Source: Mangifera indica (Eukaryota > Streptophyta > Magnoliopsida > Sapindales > Anacardiaceae). From it: a stretch of DNA of 64,000 nucleotides. The stretch lies in the NCBI RefSeq assembly GCF_011075055.1, contig NC_058151.1, positions 14,265,800 to 14,329,799 on the forward strand, read 5' to 3'. A program made the translations under genes and the position numbers. This document shows positions 1 to 10,617 of this stretch, piece after piece (position 1 is the first letter of the stretch; each line of letters begins with the position of its first letter). The notes beneath the pieces are model-generated. The model ran no database searches and had not been told where the DNA came from. It was given only the letters and a program-made list of their open reading frames with translations.

Positions 1-1253
1 AGTTGAAGAGATATTGAAGTACTGGAGAAAACCTTTGGCATTTTGAAGGAAATTGTTGCCGAGGAGGAAGCAATCCCTTGGTTTGTGCTCTCTAAATTAA
101 CCAGGTTGAGTCTTCAGATGCTACCAAGTCTCAAAAGTTTCTACCCAAAAATACATAATTCAGAATGGCCAGTTTTAGAAAAGTTGTAAGTGGATGTGAT
201 AATATGGAGATCTTTGCTTCAGAATTATTGAGCATCCGAGGGAGTCATGGAGACAGTCAACAACCACTGTTCTTTGCTTACAAGGTATGGGCCTCAAGTA
301 CCCTATTAAATCATGCCTATAATTTAACAAGTAGAAGGCGCTACTACTAATTTTGCAGAATTTTGATTCTCTGTTTTACTCATTTTATCTAATCTCTTAA
401 AAGATTATTATTATTAGCAATGCCTAATTTTTTGTACTGGGCAACATTATTGATATTATCTTTTTGGATAATGTAAGCCTGCGAATATCACAATCAGAAC
501 ACATAACTTGCTACCCACCTAAATTGATCATCTTTTATTTTTCGTTTCAACACCTTTTTTTATGATTGACTGATTTCCCAGGGTGCATTCCCTCGCTTGA
601 AAGAACTAATGTGAAATGCCCAGGTTGTTGCTTCTATGGAGAGGAAATTTTCAGCCTAGCGATGCTTTTCAAAATCTCAGGACCGTAAAAGTGTCAGAAT
701 GTAGCAGTTTGGAAGATTCATGGTCCTCATCTGTGTCTTTCCAGAATATGGAAACTGCGAGTTTCAAAGTGTGATAGAATGAGATATTTACTGACCCTCT
801 TAAAAGCTAAAACTCTGAATCGACTTACAAGAATAAATGTATCTGATTGTAAAACGATGGAAGAAATTGTAACACATTTGGGAGAGGATAGAATAGAGAA
901 TTCAATTGTTTCCTGCAAATTGGATTGTTTGGAACTTCAGTATTTGTCCAGCCTTAAAAGCTTTTGTTGTGGAGACTATACCCTGGAATTGCCATCCCTG
1001 AAAAAAGTAATTATCAGACAATGCTTGGAGATGGAGAATTTTTCCCATGGAGTTTTAAGAACACCAAAGCTCAAAAAACTACAATTGACAGGAGGCGAGG
1101 ATGAAGTAGAAGAATGTTGGGAAGGCAACCTTAATTCCACTACACAAGATTTGTTCAAGAATATGGTATATTATTGGCACACAAAATAACCTCATGCATT
1201 CAGTGTGCTATGCTTCATGATAACAGAATGTGCGGAGCTCCAAAGAATATTGA
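1..1253 (+). pseudogene. 3' remnant of a CC-NB-LRR gene (last LRR exons), decayed
   Basis: This matches the last three exons of NLR-4 (36991-38453) almost base for base: exon 1-284 (donor after TACAAG), exon 582-1165, and a 27-bp terminal exon 1227-1253 that ends NVRSSKEY-stop. The LRR reading frame is broken repeatedly. Relative to NLR-4 there is a 1-bp loss near 14, a 4-bp loss with an in-frame TAA near 185, a 5-bp loss near 607 and a 2-bp loss near 755. Open pieces remain, including 779-1165, which reads as cysteine-rich LRR sequence (LDCLELQYLSSLKSF). The 5' part of the gene lies outside the window. A single frame error could be an assembly fault, but four make a pseudogene the better reading. 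Confidence 0.8.
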
Positions 1254-2500
1254 GGTCATTACTTCAAATAGTCTGTGACACACTGCGGCTCAACTGATTT
1301 TATTAACTCATTTTGTTTAAGGTGGAATGCCCTCTTTGTACATATTTGTTCTGCTGTAGTTGGATTTGTTTTATGTATTCCAATTTCTCCAAGTTGCCGA
1401 ACACTTTGGGCAAACAAGACAATACATGTTGATGCTTTATTGAATAGTCTTTACAAGGAACAACAGTGGTTTTTTATTTATGCAAATTTGTTGAGAGTAC
1501 ACTATCCACAAAGAAAAAAAATCTATTATTACAGATATGAGCATCGTTAAGATCATGTTAAATTTCTACAATACCAAAACTTAGATCAAAGACATTTATT
1601 TCTGATTAACAACTGGGGAGAGACATTCAATTTCCTATTTAATTCAATTGCAAATTTAAGACCTTGAGAGCACACATGCACACACATATGGATTAACTGA
1701 GACTTTCACCTCTGTTAAGTTTCAACATAGAAAATGCATAGTTTATAACTTTCTGACAATACACCAGAGATTACTGAGTGCTTTTTTTCTGGAATAATAT
1801 CACTCATCAGGGAGATTTTATTCAAGAAATAAAATCTTTCTTGTAATTCAAAACTTGAGCTTTTCTATCAGGAACATTTTCTCGTATCATTTTTCATTGG
1901 AAGACAAGAATCCTTTGGTCTTGGACAAGTTCCCTCCTTTATTTCAAGGAAGATAAGAATTGCACCTACTTTATTCTTTTTAAAGTAATGCTTGATGCTT
2001 TGGTATTTCTGGTTACATGCTTTATTAAAGTTTGGGTCATGCCATGGCCAATATTTTTTGCCACCCACCTTCAAAAACTAAAAAGATACAATTGTTTATC
2101 ATGGTGTAGATTATTAAAAAATGAATCAATTCTTTTCCTTTTTAAACACAATTGGTTGCGTGGGAATTTGAAAACTACTATTCGAAAAAATTTTAGTTGA
2201 TATAACACCTTATATGTTGACCACCAAAGATCAATTCTTTATCTTTATTTTTGGGCTAGTATAAGTTCTTTATCTTGTCTCCATGTATTTTATCTTTATC
2301 AACATTCTTTGCTTGAACTTACCCCCCAAAAAAAAAAAATCATTCTTTGCTTGATTTTAAATATGTGTAAAGTTGGTTAAAGTTTTTTATTATCATACTT
2401 TGCATATATCTACAAATCGACTAAACTATATCTTTTTAATCAATATACAATAAAATGACGTCATTTTAGTATCAAGTTAACAAAAAAACTCAATTTGAAC
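1254..2500. other. 3' flank of the NLR remnant and intergenic DNA
   Basis: The first part (about 1270-1450) is homologous to sequence just downstream of NLR-4 (38520-38690) and NLR-3 (22020-22150). It carries the shared phrases around 'gttttatgtat' and 'gttgccga', so it is a receptor 3' UTR or flank rather than a gene. The rest is AT-rich with only short, unconvincing open frames; I see no gene in it. Confidence 0.6.
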
Positions 2501-2509
2501 TCAAATTTG

Positions 2510-3491
2510 ATTTACAGGTTCATCAGGAAACTCAAATGAATTTGGTTTGTGATTGCACAGACTTTGCTCAGTCACTTTGCAATAATAAGAAAAGATTGTG
2601 TAGTTTTGAGATTGAATTTATTTGAAAACAATTTTTTTTTAAATTTTAATTCTTTTTTTGAAAACAATAAAATTTATTTGAAACAAAATATCTTTATCAA
2701 ATTTATACCAAATAGTTATTTATAGGTATTTAATTTTATTAAATATAATAATTATTTATTAAAATAATTTTATAATTTTATAATAAAATATTACCCAAAC
2801 TTATCCATGTATTGATGGATGGTAATTTTACTGGCAAAGACATTAGCCGCATGAGCATTAATCTTCTGTCTCTTCAACTTCATTATTTCCTGTTCTTGCC
2901 TGCAAACAAGTAACGCAAACACTTTGTGGTGCCTGAAAACTTATCTCTACTTCTCAGACAAACATACAGATCAAGCCATCAACTTGTACTTGTACTTGTT
3001 CTAAACCTTTCCTTCCTTATAATTACTTTCTTTTAATTGTCTATTGCTTCAGATTGCCTTTTTCTATAATTTTCCCTTATCAATTCTCTCTCGTTTTATT
3101 AGATCTGTTTCATACTCAGTATCAATAAATTTCGTTAAAAAACAAAAAAAAGAAAGAAATTAGCTCTGTTCTCAACTTCCCTTAATAGTATTACTTGCAG
3201 TGATTTGTTTGCTTCAAGCTAGACTACATTCATTGAGGGTTTGCTCTTAAAAACTTTGAGTTTGATAGTTGTTTGTTGTGTGTCTCTCTTTTTTCCCAGT
3301 TTGTTTAGTAAGCTTTTCTCTTAAATGTTTGCTGAATTATTTTGTTATATAATATTGTCCACTTCTTTTTCTTTCATTTCCCTTGCCTGCTAATTACCCT
3401 TTAATTGTAGCTTTACATGAAAAGATTCTAAAAAAAAAAAAAAACAGAGAGAGTGTGTGTGTGTGTGTGTCTGTACAAGTATTTATCGGCC
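2510..3491 (+). promoter_or_regulatory. NLR upstream block, copy 1 (promoter and leader of NLR-1)
   Basis: About 1 kb upstream of the NLR-1 start is shared with the regions before NLR-2 (12530-13600), NLR-3 (14570-15693) and, from about 29085, NLR-4. Common landmarks are the 'actcagtatc' phrase, a pyrimidine-rich leader, an A-run, and a short GA/GT microsatellite directly before the ATG. Here the microsatellite is (GT)9 at 3453-3470. The sharing suggests whole genes were copied with their promoters. No TATA box or transcription start could be assigned with confidence. Confidence 0.6.
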
Positions 3492-5201
3492 ATGGCTGAG
3501 GAAATAGTAACGAGTGCTGCCGCGGAACTTGCATCAAAAGCTACAGAGTCGGCATATGATTTGCTTAAACTGCAGATATCATATGTGTTCAAGTCCCAGA
3601 GCTACATCAACAACCTCAAGGATCAAGTTGAGGAGCTCAGAATGAAAAAAGAAAGAGTGGAGAAATCTGCAGAGTCCGCTGAAAGACAGGGGGAAGAGAT
3701 TCATAACGATGTTAAGAATTGGCTGAGCGCTGTAGATGATTTCACTGAAAGGGAAGCAAAAGCCATCATTGAGGATGGAGATAAAGCAAACAAGGGCAGC
3801 TGTTTAAAACTGAAGTCCTGTCCTAATTTGATTCAACGTTACAAGCTTGGAAAAGAAGCTGTGAAAGCGGCAGTGACTGGGGCCAATCTGTTGGGGAAAG
3901 GCAACTTCAGTAGTGTTTCCTACCGTCCTGCTCTACAGAGGACAGAATCCATGTATGTCAGAGGCTACGAGGCCTTCGATTCTAGAGTGCAAGTTTTTCA
4001 AGAAATTATGGACACATTGAAGGATGGTACTGTTTACATAATTGGGGTGTATGGAATGGGAGGTGTGGGCAAAACTACACTGGTCAAAAAAATAGCTTGG
4101 CAGGTGAAGGAAGACAAGTTATTTCATGAGGTGGCCATTGCTGAGGTAACACCAACCCCAGACAACAAAAAAATTCAAGAAAAAATTGCTTTTGATTTAG
4201 GCTTGGAATTTAGGCAGGAGAATGAATTTGAGAGAGCTGGTCTACTGCGCAAGAGGATAGAGAAGGAGAAGAATTTACTTGTTATATTGGATAATATTTG
4301 GACAAAACTTGACTTGGATACAATTGGAATTCCTTTCGAGGATGCTAAGACAGAAAGAAAAGATGGTAAGATCAGACCATGCACAATATTGTTAACTTCT
4401 AGAAAGCGGGATGTATTAAGCAAAGATATGAAGACTCAGGAGAACATCCTTGTTGATACTTTATCTTACGAAGACACGTGGAATTTGTTTCGAAAGATTG
4501 TGGGTGATTCTGCAGAAAGCTCTGAATTTCATCCTCTAGCAGTTGAGTTTGTTACAAGATGTTCAGGTTTACCGGTTGCAATCTCAACAATTGCAAATAC
4601 ATTGAAAAATGAGAGTCTTCACGTTTGGATGGACGCCTTGGCTCAACTTAAAAGGTCTAATCCAAGACACATTCCAGATATGGAAGAAAGTGTGTATTCT
4701 ACTATTGAGCTGAGTTACAAATTTCTGAAAGATGAAGAAGCTAAATCATTATTTCTGCTTTGTGCTCTCTACGATGCTGGTAATACCATGTTTGTTGATG
4801 ACCTATTAAAATATAGTTTGGGTTGGAATTTGTTTGGAGATGTTTATACATTGGAAGAAGGAAGGAATAGATTACGCAGGCTGATAGATTATCTCAAAGC
4901 TTCTTCATTACTGTCGGATGGTGATGATGCCAATGAAGTTAAAATGCATGACATCATTCATGATGTTGCTGTATCAATTGCGTCAACAGAAAAGTGCATG
5001 TTTAATATTCAAAATGCCACCGCCTCAAAAGGAGTACTGGAGGAGAAAATATATAAAAATTCAATTGCTATATCTTTGCCCTTTAGAGATATTTATAATG
5101 AGCTTCCTGAACTTCCTGAACGGTTAGATTGTCCGCAATTGAAGTTGTTCTTCCCATGGACAAACAATCACTCTCTACACATAAAAAAAATGACAAAATA
5201 A
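3492..5201 (+). CDS. NLR-1: CC-NB-ARC protein lacking its LRR (truncated receptor)
   Basis: The encoded 569-residue protein has an RPS5/At4g27190-type coiled coil at about 1-170 (no EDVID motif seen) and an NB-ARC domain: P-loop GMGGVGKTT at about 188, kinase-2 LLVILDNIW, RNBS-B TILLTSR, GLPVA, and MHD at about 484-486. I chose ATG 3492 (GGCCATGGCTG, a good plant context, conserved in all four copies), although the frame is open 13 codons upstream. In NLR-3 and NLR-4 the same exon continues into LRRs. Here homology stops after about residue 560 (SLH), and the last few residues come from an AT-rich block also found at 9630 and 22900. It would act in the cytosol as a CN-type protein if expressed. 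It may equally be a pseudogene. Confidence 0.75.
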   Translation: MAEEIVTSAAAELASKATESAYDLLKLQISYVFKSQSYINNLKDQVEELRMKKERVEKSAESAERQGEEIHNDVKNWLSAVDDFTEREAKAIIEDGDKANKGSCLKLKSCPNLIQRYKLGKEAVKAAVTGANLLGKGNFSSVSYRPALQRTESMYVRGYEAFDSRVQVFQEIMDTLKDGTVYIIGVYGMGGVGKTTLVKKIAWQVKEDKLFHEVAIAEVTPTPDNKKIQEKIAFDLGLEFRQENEFERAGLLRKRIEKEKNLLVILDNIWTKLDLDTIGIPFEDAKTERKDGKIRPCTILLTSRKRDVLSKDMKTQENILVDTLSYEDTWNLFRKIVGDSAESSEFHPLAVEFVTRCSGLPVAISTIANTLKNESLHVWMDALAQLKRSNPRHIPDMEESVYSTIELSYKFLKDEEAKSLFLLCALYDAGNTMFVDDLLKYSLGWNLFGDVYTLEEGRNRLRRLIDYLKASSLLSDGDDANEVKMHDIIHDVAVSIASTEKCMFNIQNATASKGVLEEKIYKNSIAISLPFRDIYNELPELPERLDCPQLKLFFPWTNNHSLHIKKMTK

Positions 5202-5660
5202 ATATGAAAAAACAAATTATATATCTAATTATTTATTAAAAAATTTTGTTAAATATAGTTACGTATATATTTTTTTTAAAAGATGGTTTACAGTTTGTAA
5301 ATTGTTTAAATCACAATTTAGAGTGAAAACTTTTTTTCAAAAATTTATCCATTAAACCAAACTAAATTAAATTAAATCATAATTTTTAAATAATTTGATC
5401 TAATTTTATTATTTCAACCGAATTATACATCTATTTAATTTTAAAAAACCCAAAGACAAAACTCACATGCAAATTGGATAATATTTAGGTGGTTATCGAA
5501 CCAATTTATTGTGAATATGGTTGATCTAGAAAAACCCGTTATCCTAGGCCGGTTATTGGACCAATTTGTTATAAATTTGTTTAATCTGAAAAAGCCTATT
5601 ATCTTTAGAGGTGTATGCGAACTCATTGGGGTTTGGGGGAAACTAACAACATATTTGGAT
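5180..5660. repeat. AT-rich repeated block joined to the NLR-1 break
   Basis: Starting at the break in NLR-1, this sequence matches 22900-23480 downstream of NLR-3, beginning with the shared 'aaatgacaaaataaatat'. A shorter part also occurs at 9630-9660. It is non-coding and very AT-rich. It marks where a receptor body was joined to sequence that normally lies far downstream of a receptor. Confidence 0.65.
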
Positions 5661-5769
5661 AAAATGGAAATTGACTAATCCTATAAATATTTGAACACTA
5701 ATTGTTTTTGCCATTCAACTCAAACTTTGTCAGCTTGGGTTTATGCAATTCTAGCATTTTATTTCACTT

Positions 5770-7336
5770 TCATTCCTTGTCATGCCATGGCCCAACAATC
5801 CAGATAGTTTCAAAGGCATGGATCAGTCTGATAGATTCTCTAGGGCAAAAATTAAAAAAAAAAAATTGCAGATATTTCTCAAAGAATTTGTGCAGTTAGA
5901 AAAATTATGTGGTTTTTATAATGCCTGTGTGGATGTAACCTTGTCAAAAGCAATTCAGGCAGTTGAGAGTGTTCAACCTGAAGAGATTGAGAAGGTGGTT
6001 AAAAGTATAGAAAAGTCTTATTTCAGACTCTTGAAGAAGAGGCAAAAGGAACATGACAGGACTGATAATATTTCTGGTAGAATGGAGAAAGCTATAATTC
6101 CCCATGTTATAAGGGATGTTCTGAAAACACTCAAAACAGCACTAACACTGGCAGGTTTATGGAATAAACAGACCGAATCTGAAAGTTTCAGTGAAGAAGA
6201 TGAATTAAAAATGCGTGAAAACTTTCAGTCTGGCAAAATTATGGCAAGATCAACATTACTGAGGAAACTAGAGTCACTTAAAAATGTTAGTTTGCAAATT
6301 ATATTGATTATGTCTCACAAGTTCCAATTTATCATCCCTATTCCTCTGCTCCTTTAATTGCATAGCGTCATCATAAATTCAAAAATTTGTTAACTCCTCA
6401 ACTTTAAGTGATTTGTTAGGCCAAATCAATTCCAGATCAAAAGTGATCATTGTAATTGTTCACTGTCGTCTCACCATGTTCATTCTCGCAGCTAGCCATT
6501 TTTTAGGCTAAAATGTCATGGGGTATTTGTGCCACAAAGCAGCATGAACTGGAACTTGAGAAGATGTCTTTGTATGGTTATAGGTCAATCATTGTGCCTT
6601 TGTTGAACTCATTCTTGAAGGTTTGCTTCTGGATCCTTTGGCTGTTCTCTTAGTAATTTAATGCATGATGGTTTAAATTGGATTGTTCTTATTACTAGGC
6701 AAATTTGGAAGATCTGAAGTAGGGAAAAGGATTATTTCCCACCCATTTTTTAGCCCTATCTCAAATGCATACCCACGCTTAATGAAAAACTTAAACACCC
6801 ACCAATCTCTAAACCGTCATTAAGTTTTCCATTAAACAGAGGGGTAAAACCGTTATTTTACTATTTACATTCCAGTTATATAATTTTATCGCATTTTCCC
6901 CCTCCAATTTTAAAAATTAACTTTTCCGCCATCCTTGAACTTTGAAAAGTGACCTTCACCACAAAGCAGCATAAACTGGAACTTGAGAAGATGTCTTTGT
7001 ATGACTATAGGTCAATCAGAAGATGTTACAAAGGATATCTATACAAAAAAGTTCTTCTAGATTACAAAACGGACTTACAAAGTGATAGATTATATATCTA
7101 AATTGAATAATATTTTAAATGTTGTCATCTTTCAATTGAAATTACATTAATTGATAGTTTTGTGATGTGAAAAAAATTGTCTTTTATAGTTAAACTCAGA
7201 AGATGTTCCTAATTGTGAGCATAGATATGAATTGAATCGACACTTGGTTGATGAAGTAATGAAAATGGTTGAAGAGACGGAAGCGGAGAGGAAGACAAAG
7301 AGTGAAGAAGCTCAACAAGAAGACCTCAAGATGTGA
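5770..7336 (+). pseudogene. DUF629 relic A (3' half of a DUF627/DUF629 gene)
   Basis: An open stretch at 5782-6357 matches the C-terminal half of exon 1 of the intact genes, including IQAVESVQPEEIEK, SYFRLLKKRQKE and EEDELKM. A relic of exon 2 follows (about 6494-6623, CATKQHELELEKMS). Then comes foreign AT-rich sequence (about 6721-6955), a second copy of part of exon 2 (6959-7018), and an exon-11 equivalent (7190-7336) that is still open and ends in TGA. Exons 3-10 are missing. The N-terminal DUF627 part and the zinc finger are absent. The 5' break falls at the same place as in relic C (23575), so both descend from one truncated ancestor. It lies directly behind NLR-1 in the same orientation. 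Confidence 0.7.
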
Positions 7337-7379
7337 AACAATTTACTTTATAATCAATTTCCTTCATTAACAACACTGC

Positions 7380-7900
7380 ATATACAAAGCCCCCATGGAT
7401 ATTTGTGCAAAGCATAAGTAGAGCCTCCCATGCTTCTTCCAATGACAATGACAGTACACCCACTCAATTCGATGTTTGAGGTTATCCGAATTAAATTCTT
7501 ATCCGAATTTTAGTTTTACAATTTAAATTCAATTTAATTTTTTAAATAATATTATTTATTTTATTCTGTGCAGTATTATTTATTTTATCAATAAAATTAT
7601 TTATTTAATTAAATAATTTTTAATTCACAAATATTTTGAAAGTCCCTAGATAAGCCATGAAATTTGATTGCAAATTCTAATTTAATAGATCAGTTTGAAT
7701 TTTTTTATAATATTATTTATTTGATTAAAGATTTATTTATACCACCTTATAAAATAAAATCACGTTGAGCTCAAATCCATTCATATTTGGGTTTCACTCC
7801 AATTTATTCATACTGGGGTTTTGCTTGTCTCTAAAGTATCTCTAAATTCCGGATTCAATTTTCAATACATAATGATTTTTTCAATCCAACCCAGTTTATA
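7380..7900. repeat. Duplicated intergenic segment (copy of 12100-12520)
   Basis: This AT-rich non-coding stretch starts near 'catggatatttgtgcaaag' and matches 12107-12520 over about 400 bp, including the motif 'ctcactcaattcgatgtt' with small changes. It shows that the intergenic DNA was duplicated together with the genes. I see no gene in it. Confidence 0.6.
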
Positions 7901-7974
7901 TTTCTAACGAGGAAATGATTAATAAAATTGAGAACACAAAAATACAATCCAATCTATTCTCAATATATGGCAAG

Positions 7975-8140
7975 GCACCCCACAGAGTACATACTTCACA
8001 ATTATTAAAGTTGTGCATTATTTCAGGGCCCGCGGTATGGTCCATGGACTGCTATAATACATACCACAGCCGTGTGAAATTTCAGGCCCCACATTCAATT
8101 TCTGCCAGAACAAGTTGGAAAAATTTGGCACCCACATTAT
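7975..8140. repeat. Short duplicated segment (copy of 14215-14335)
   Basis: Both copies contain 'tacttcacaattatta', a 'ggtccatgg' phrase and 'acaatacatacc'-like sequence in the same order. They sit upstream of NLR upstream blocks (8290 and 14570). The stretch is non-coding. Confidence 0.5.
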
Positions 8141-8289
8141 TTCAAAGGACAGTCTTTGCTTTTCCAACTTGCAATGATAATTGAAGCCGTGTGGACTCCA
8201 CCACATCAGTTTTATCATTATGTTACAATAAAGAATATTCACCTTGGAATAATTCACAGGTGAGTTTCAAGTAAATGTTTTCCAAAGAG

Positions 8290-9660
8290 AAGAACAAGCA
8301 ATTTACAGATCCATCAGGAAACTCGAATGAGTTTGGTTTGTGATTACACAGTCTTTGCTCAGTCAACTTATAATAATAATGAAAGATTTTGTAGTTTTGA
8401 GATTGAAATGGTGGAAGACAGAATACTTTAATTTTCCTGAAAACAATAAGATTTTCTGGAAACAAAATACTTCTATCAAATTTATGCCAAAATAATTATT
8501 TATATTTATCTAATTTTATTAAAATAACAATTATTTATACATAATAATCATGTTGATTGTAAAATAACTTTTCAACTTTAGATTGAATTCATGGTTTTTA
8601 ATTTTTGTTAATTCAATGAGCACTGTTTTATGATTACAGAATGTGCGGATCTCCAAAGAAGATTGAGGTCATTCCTTCAACTAGTTTGTGATAGATCACG
8701 GCTCTATTTCCTCCAGGTGAAAAGGGACTTTGTTACTGCCATCTTTTTAGCTGATTTTATCCTCACATTTTGTTGAAGGTGAAGTGCCCTCTGTTTACAC
8801 ATTTGTCCATTTGTTGTTTTATGTATTTTAATTTCCCGAGTTGCCAAGACAGTTTGGGCAATCCAGAATGGTGTTTGTTAATTTTGTAAGCTGAAGAATT
8901 GTCATCAACTCAAGACTTGTAACCTTGTAAAAGCAATCAAAACAGAGCAAGCCCTCGTATCAATTTATGAAGAGGGCAATAACACAATGTCACATTTAGC
9001 TAGATATTCAACGCCTCTTTTCTGTTGCCCCATATAAAATACAATTTAATTTGAGAACCAAAATTATAATGAAAAAGTAATGATGATTCAAATTAACTCT
9101 TTGAGTGAGAACATTCTGATGCAGTGCAAAAACAACCACACAGGCAAAGTTCTTTTGCCTCAAGAGTGCTCCAAAACCCCAAAGCCCCCAACAGAGCTCA
9201 AGTAACCACTCCATATAAAAATTAAGTCTCCCTTGCCGAGAGAGTAGCAAAAAGATGTATATATGAATATTCTATATCATTTTGAGTTGATAATAGAAAA
9301 TTTATTAAATTTGAACTCTTAAACTATTAAAATATTTTTTGTTTTGAATAAAAATGTACATGGTTTCCGGTTTAGTGCAATTTAAAATTTTTTTTAAAAC
9401 TAAATTAAAAAAATCGGTTTGAAAAATTTTCAAACCAAACTAAAACATTTTAGATTTTGAACTAAACCAAATAAAAATTAAAAAATGCAGTTTGATTCAG
9501 TTTATATTACAGTTTGAATTATTAAAATTATCCACTTATAAATATATATTATTCAATAAAATTAATTCACTTATAGTTTTTTAGAATATAATATTAATAT
9601 ATTAAATATAGATACAATATACATATAAAGAAAATGACAAAATAAATATAAAAAAAAACA
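8290..9660 (+). pseudogene. Excised NLR: upstream block joined directly to 3' flank
   Basis: Positions 8290-8560 match the NLR upstream block (2510-2790, 14570-14830). From about 8585 the sequence becomes the NLR 3' end instead. It contains the last intron and the 27-bp terminal exon at 8640-8666 (NVRISKED-stop), followed by the 3' flank that also follows NLR-3 (21880-22960). The whole receptor body is missing between the two. Positions 9290-9660 are an AT-rich block with inverted 'ggtttgaaaa' and 'aaccaaac' phrases shared with 22570-22960. Confidence 0.6.
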
Positions 9661-9679
9661 AACTTTAAGTGATTTGCTA

Positions 9680-10370
9680 ACTTCATCATAAATTCAAAAT
9701 TTTGTTAACTTCTGAACTTTATGTGATTTGTTAGGCCAAATCAATTCCAGATCAAAGTGGTCATTGTATTTTTTCACTTTCGTCTCACCATGTTCATTCC
9801 CGCAGCTAGCCATTTTTGAGGCTAAAATGTCATGGAGTATTTGTGCCACAAAGCAGCATGAACTGGAACTTGAGAAGATGTCTTTGTATGACTATGGGTC
9901 AACCATTGTGCCTTTGTTGAACTCATTCTTGAAGGTTTGCTTCTGGAGCCTTTGCTTGTTTCTCTTGGTAATTTAATGCATGGTGGTTTAAATTGAATTA
10001 TTCTTATTACTAGGCACATTTAGAAGATCTGAAGATGTTACAAAGGATATCTATACGAAAAAGTTCTTCTAGATTACAAAACAGATTTACAAAGCGATAG
10101 ATTGCATATCTAAATTAAATAATATCTTGGATGTTATCATCTTTCTATTGAAATTATATTAATTGATAGTTCTGTGATGCGAAAAAAGTTGTTTTTTATA
10201 GTTAAACTCAAAAGATGTCTCTGATTGTGAATATAGACATGAATTAAATTGACAGTTGGTTGATAAAGTAATGAAAATTGTTGAAGAGATGGAAGCGGAG
10301 AGGAAGACAGAGTGAAGAAGCTCAACAAGAAGACCTCAAGATGATGAAACAATTTCCTTTATTATCAATT
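9680..10370 (+). pseudogene. DUF629 relic B (exon 2 and exon 11 remnants)
   Basis: About 9807-9936 matches exon 2 of the intact genes (CATKQHELELEKMSLYDY). A stub of exon 3 (GAAGATCTGAAG, about 10021-10033) runs straight into intron-10 sequence. An exon-11 relic follows from 10202 with a frame loss at its end (AGGAAGACAGAGTGA). The exon-3-to-intron-10 junction is the same as in relic A, so the deletion came before the A/B duplication. No functional protein is expected. Confidence 0.65.
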
Positions 10371-10562
10371 TGTATAAACAACACTGCACACACAAAGCTT
10401 CTGATAGAAGAACACAGACACAGCTCATGTGCAATTTACAAACGATAAGACGGTTTATTTTTCAACTTACAAACGACAAAACGTTTCTCAGATTATTTAA
10501 TGAAAAATCTGACAGTAGCATGTCATTCGTGAGTAAACGTATTCCTTATTACACTTTGAATT

Positions 10563-10608
10563 AAGAATTTCCTATTTGCCCTCCTTCTATTTCCCGCCCA
10601 ACTGCATT
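10563..10608 (+). promoter_or_regulatory. Orphan copy of the DUF627/DUF629 gene promoter block
   Basis: The block reads 'tttcctatttgccctcc' followed by TTTCCCGCC (10590-10598). The same arrangement occurs about 140 bp before the ATG of the gene at 40692, in weaker form before the gene at 45829, and at 26948 behind relic C. Here no gene follows because a transposon and NLR-2 take its place. TTTCCCGCC fits the plant E2F consensus TTTSSCGC; binding itself is inference. Confidence 0.4.
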
Positions 10609-10617
10609 TTTTAATCA

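Noticed and set aside
3453..3491. N-terminal extension of NLR-1 (MCVCVCLYKYLSA) as the true start
   Set aside because: It is encoded by the GT microsatellite and varies between copies. The later ATG has a better context and is conserved in all four receptors.
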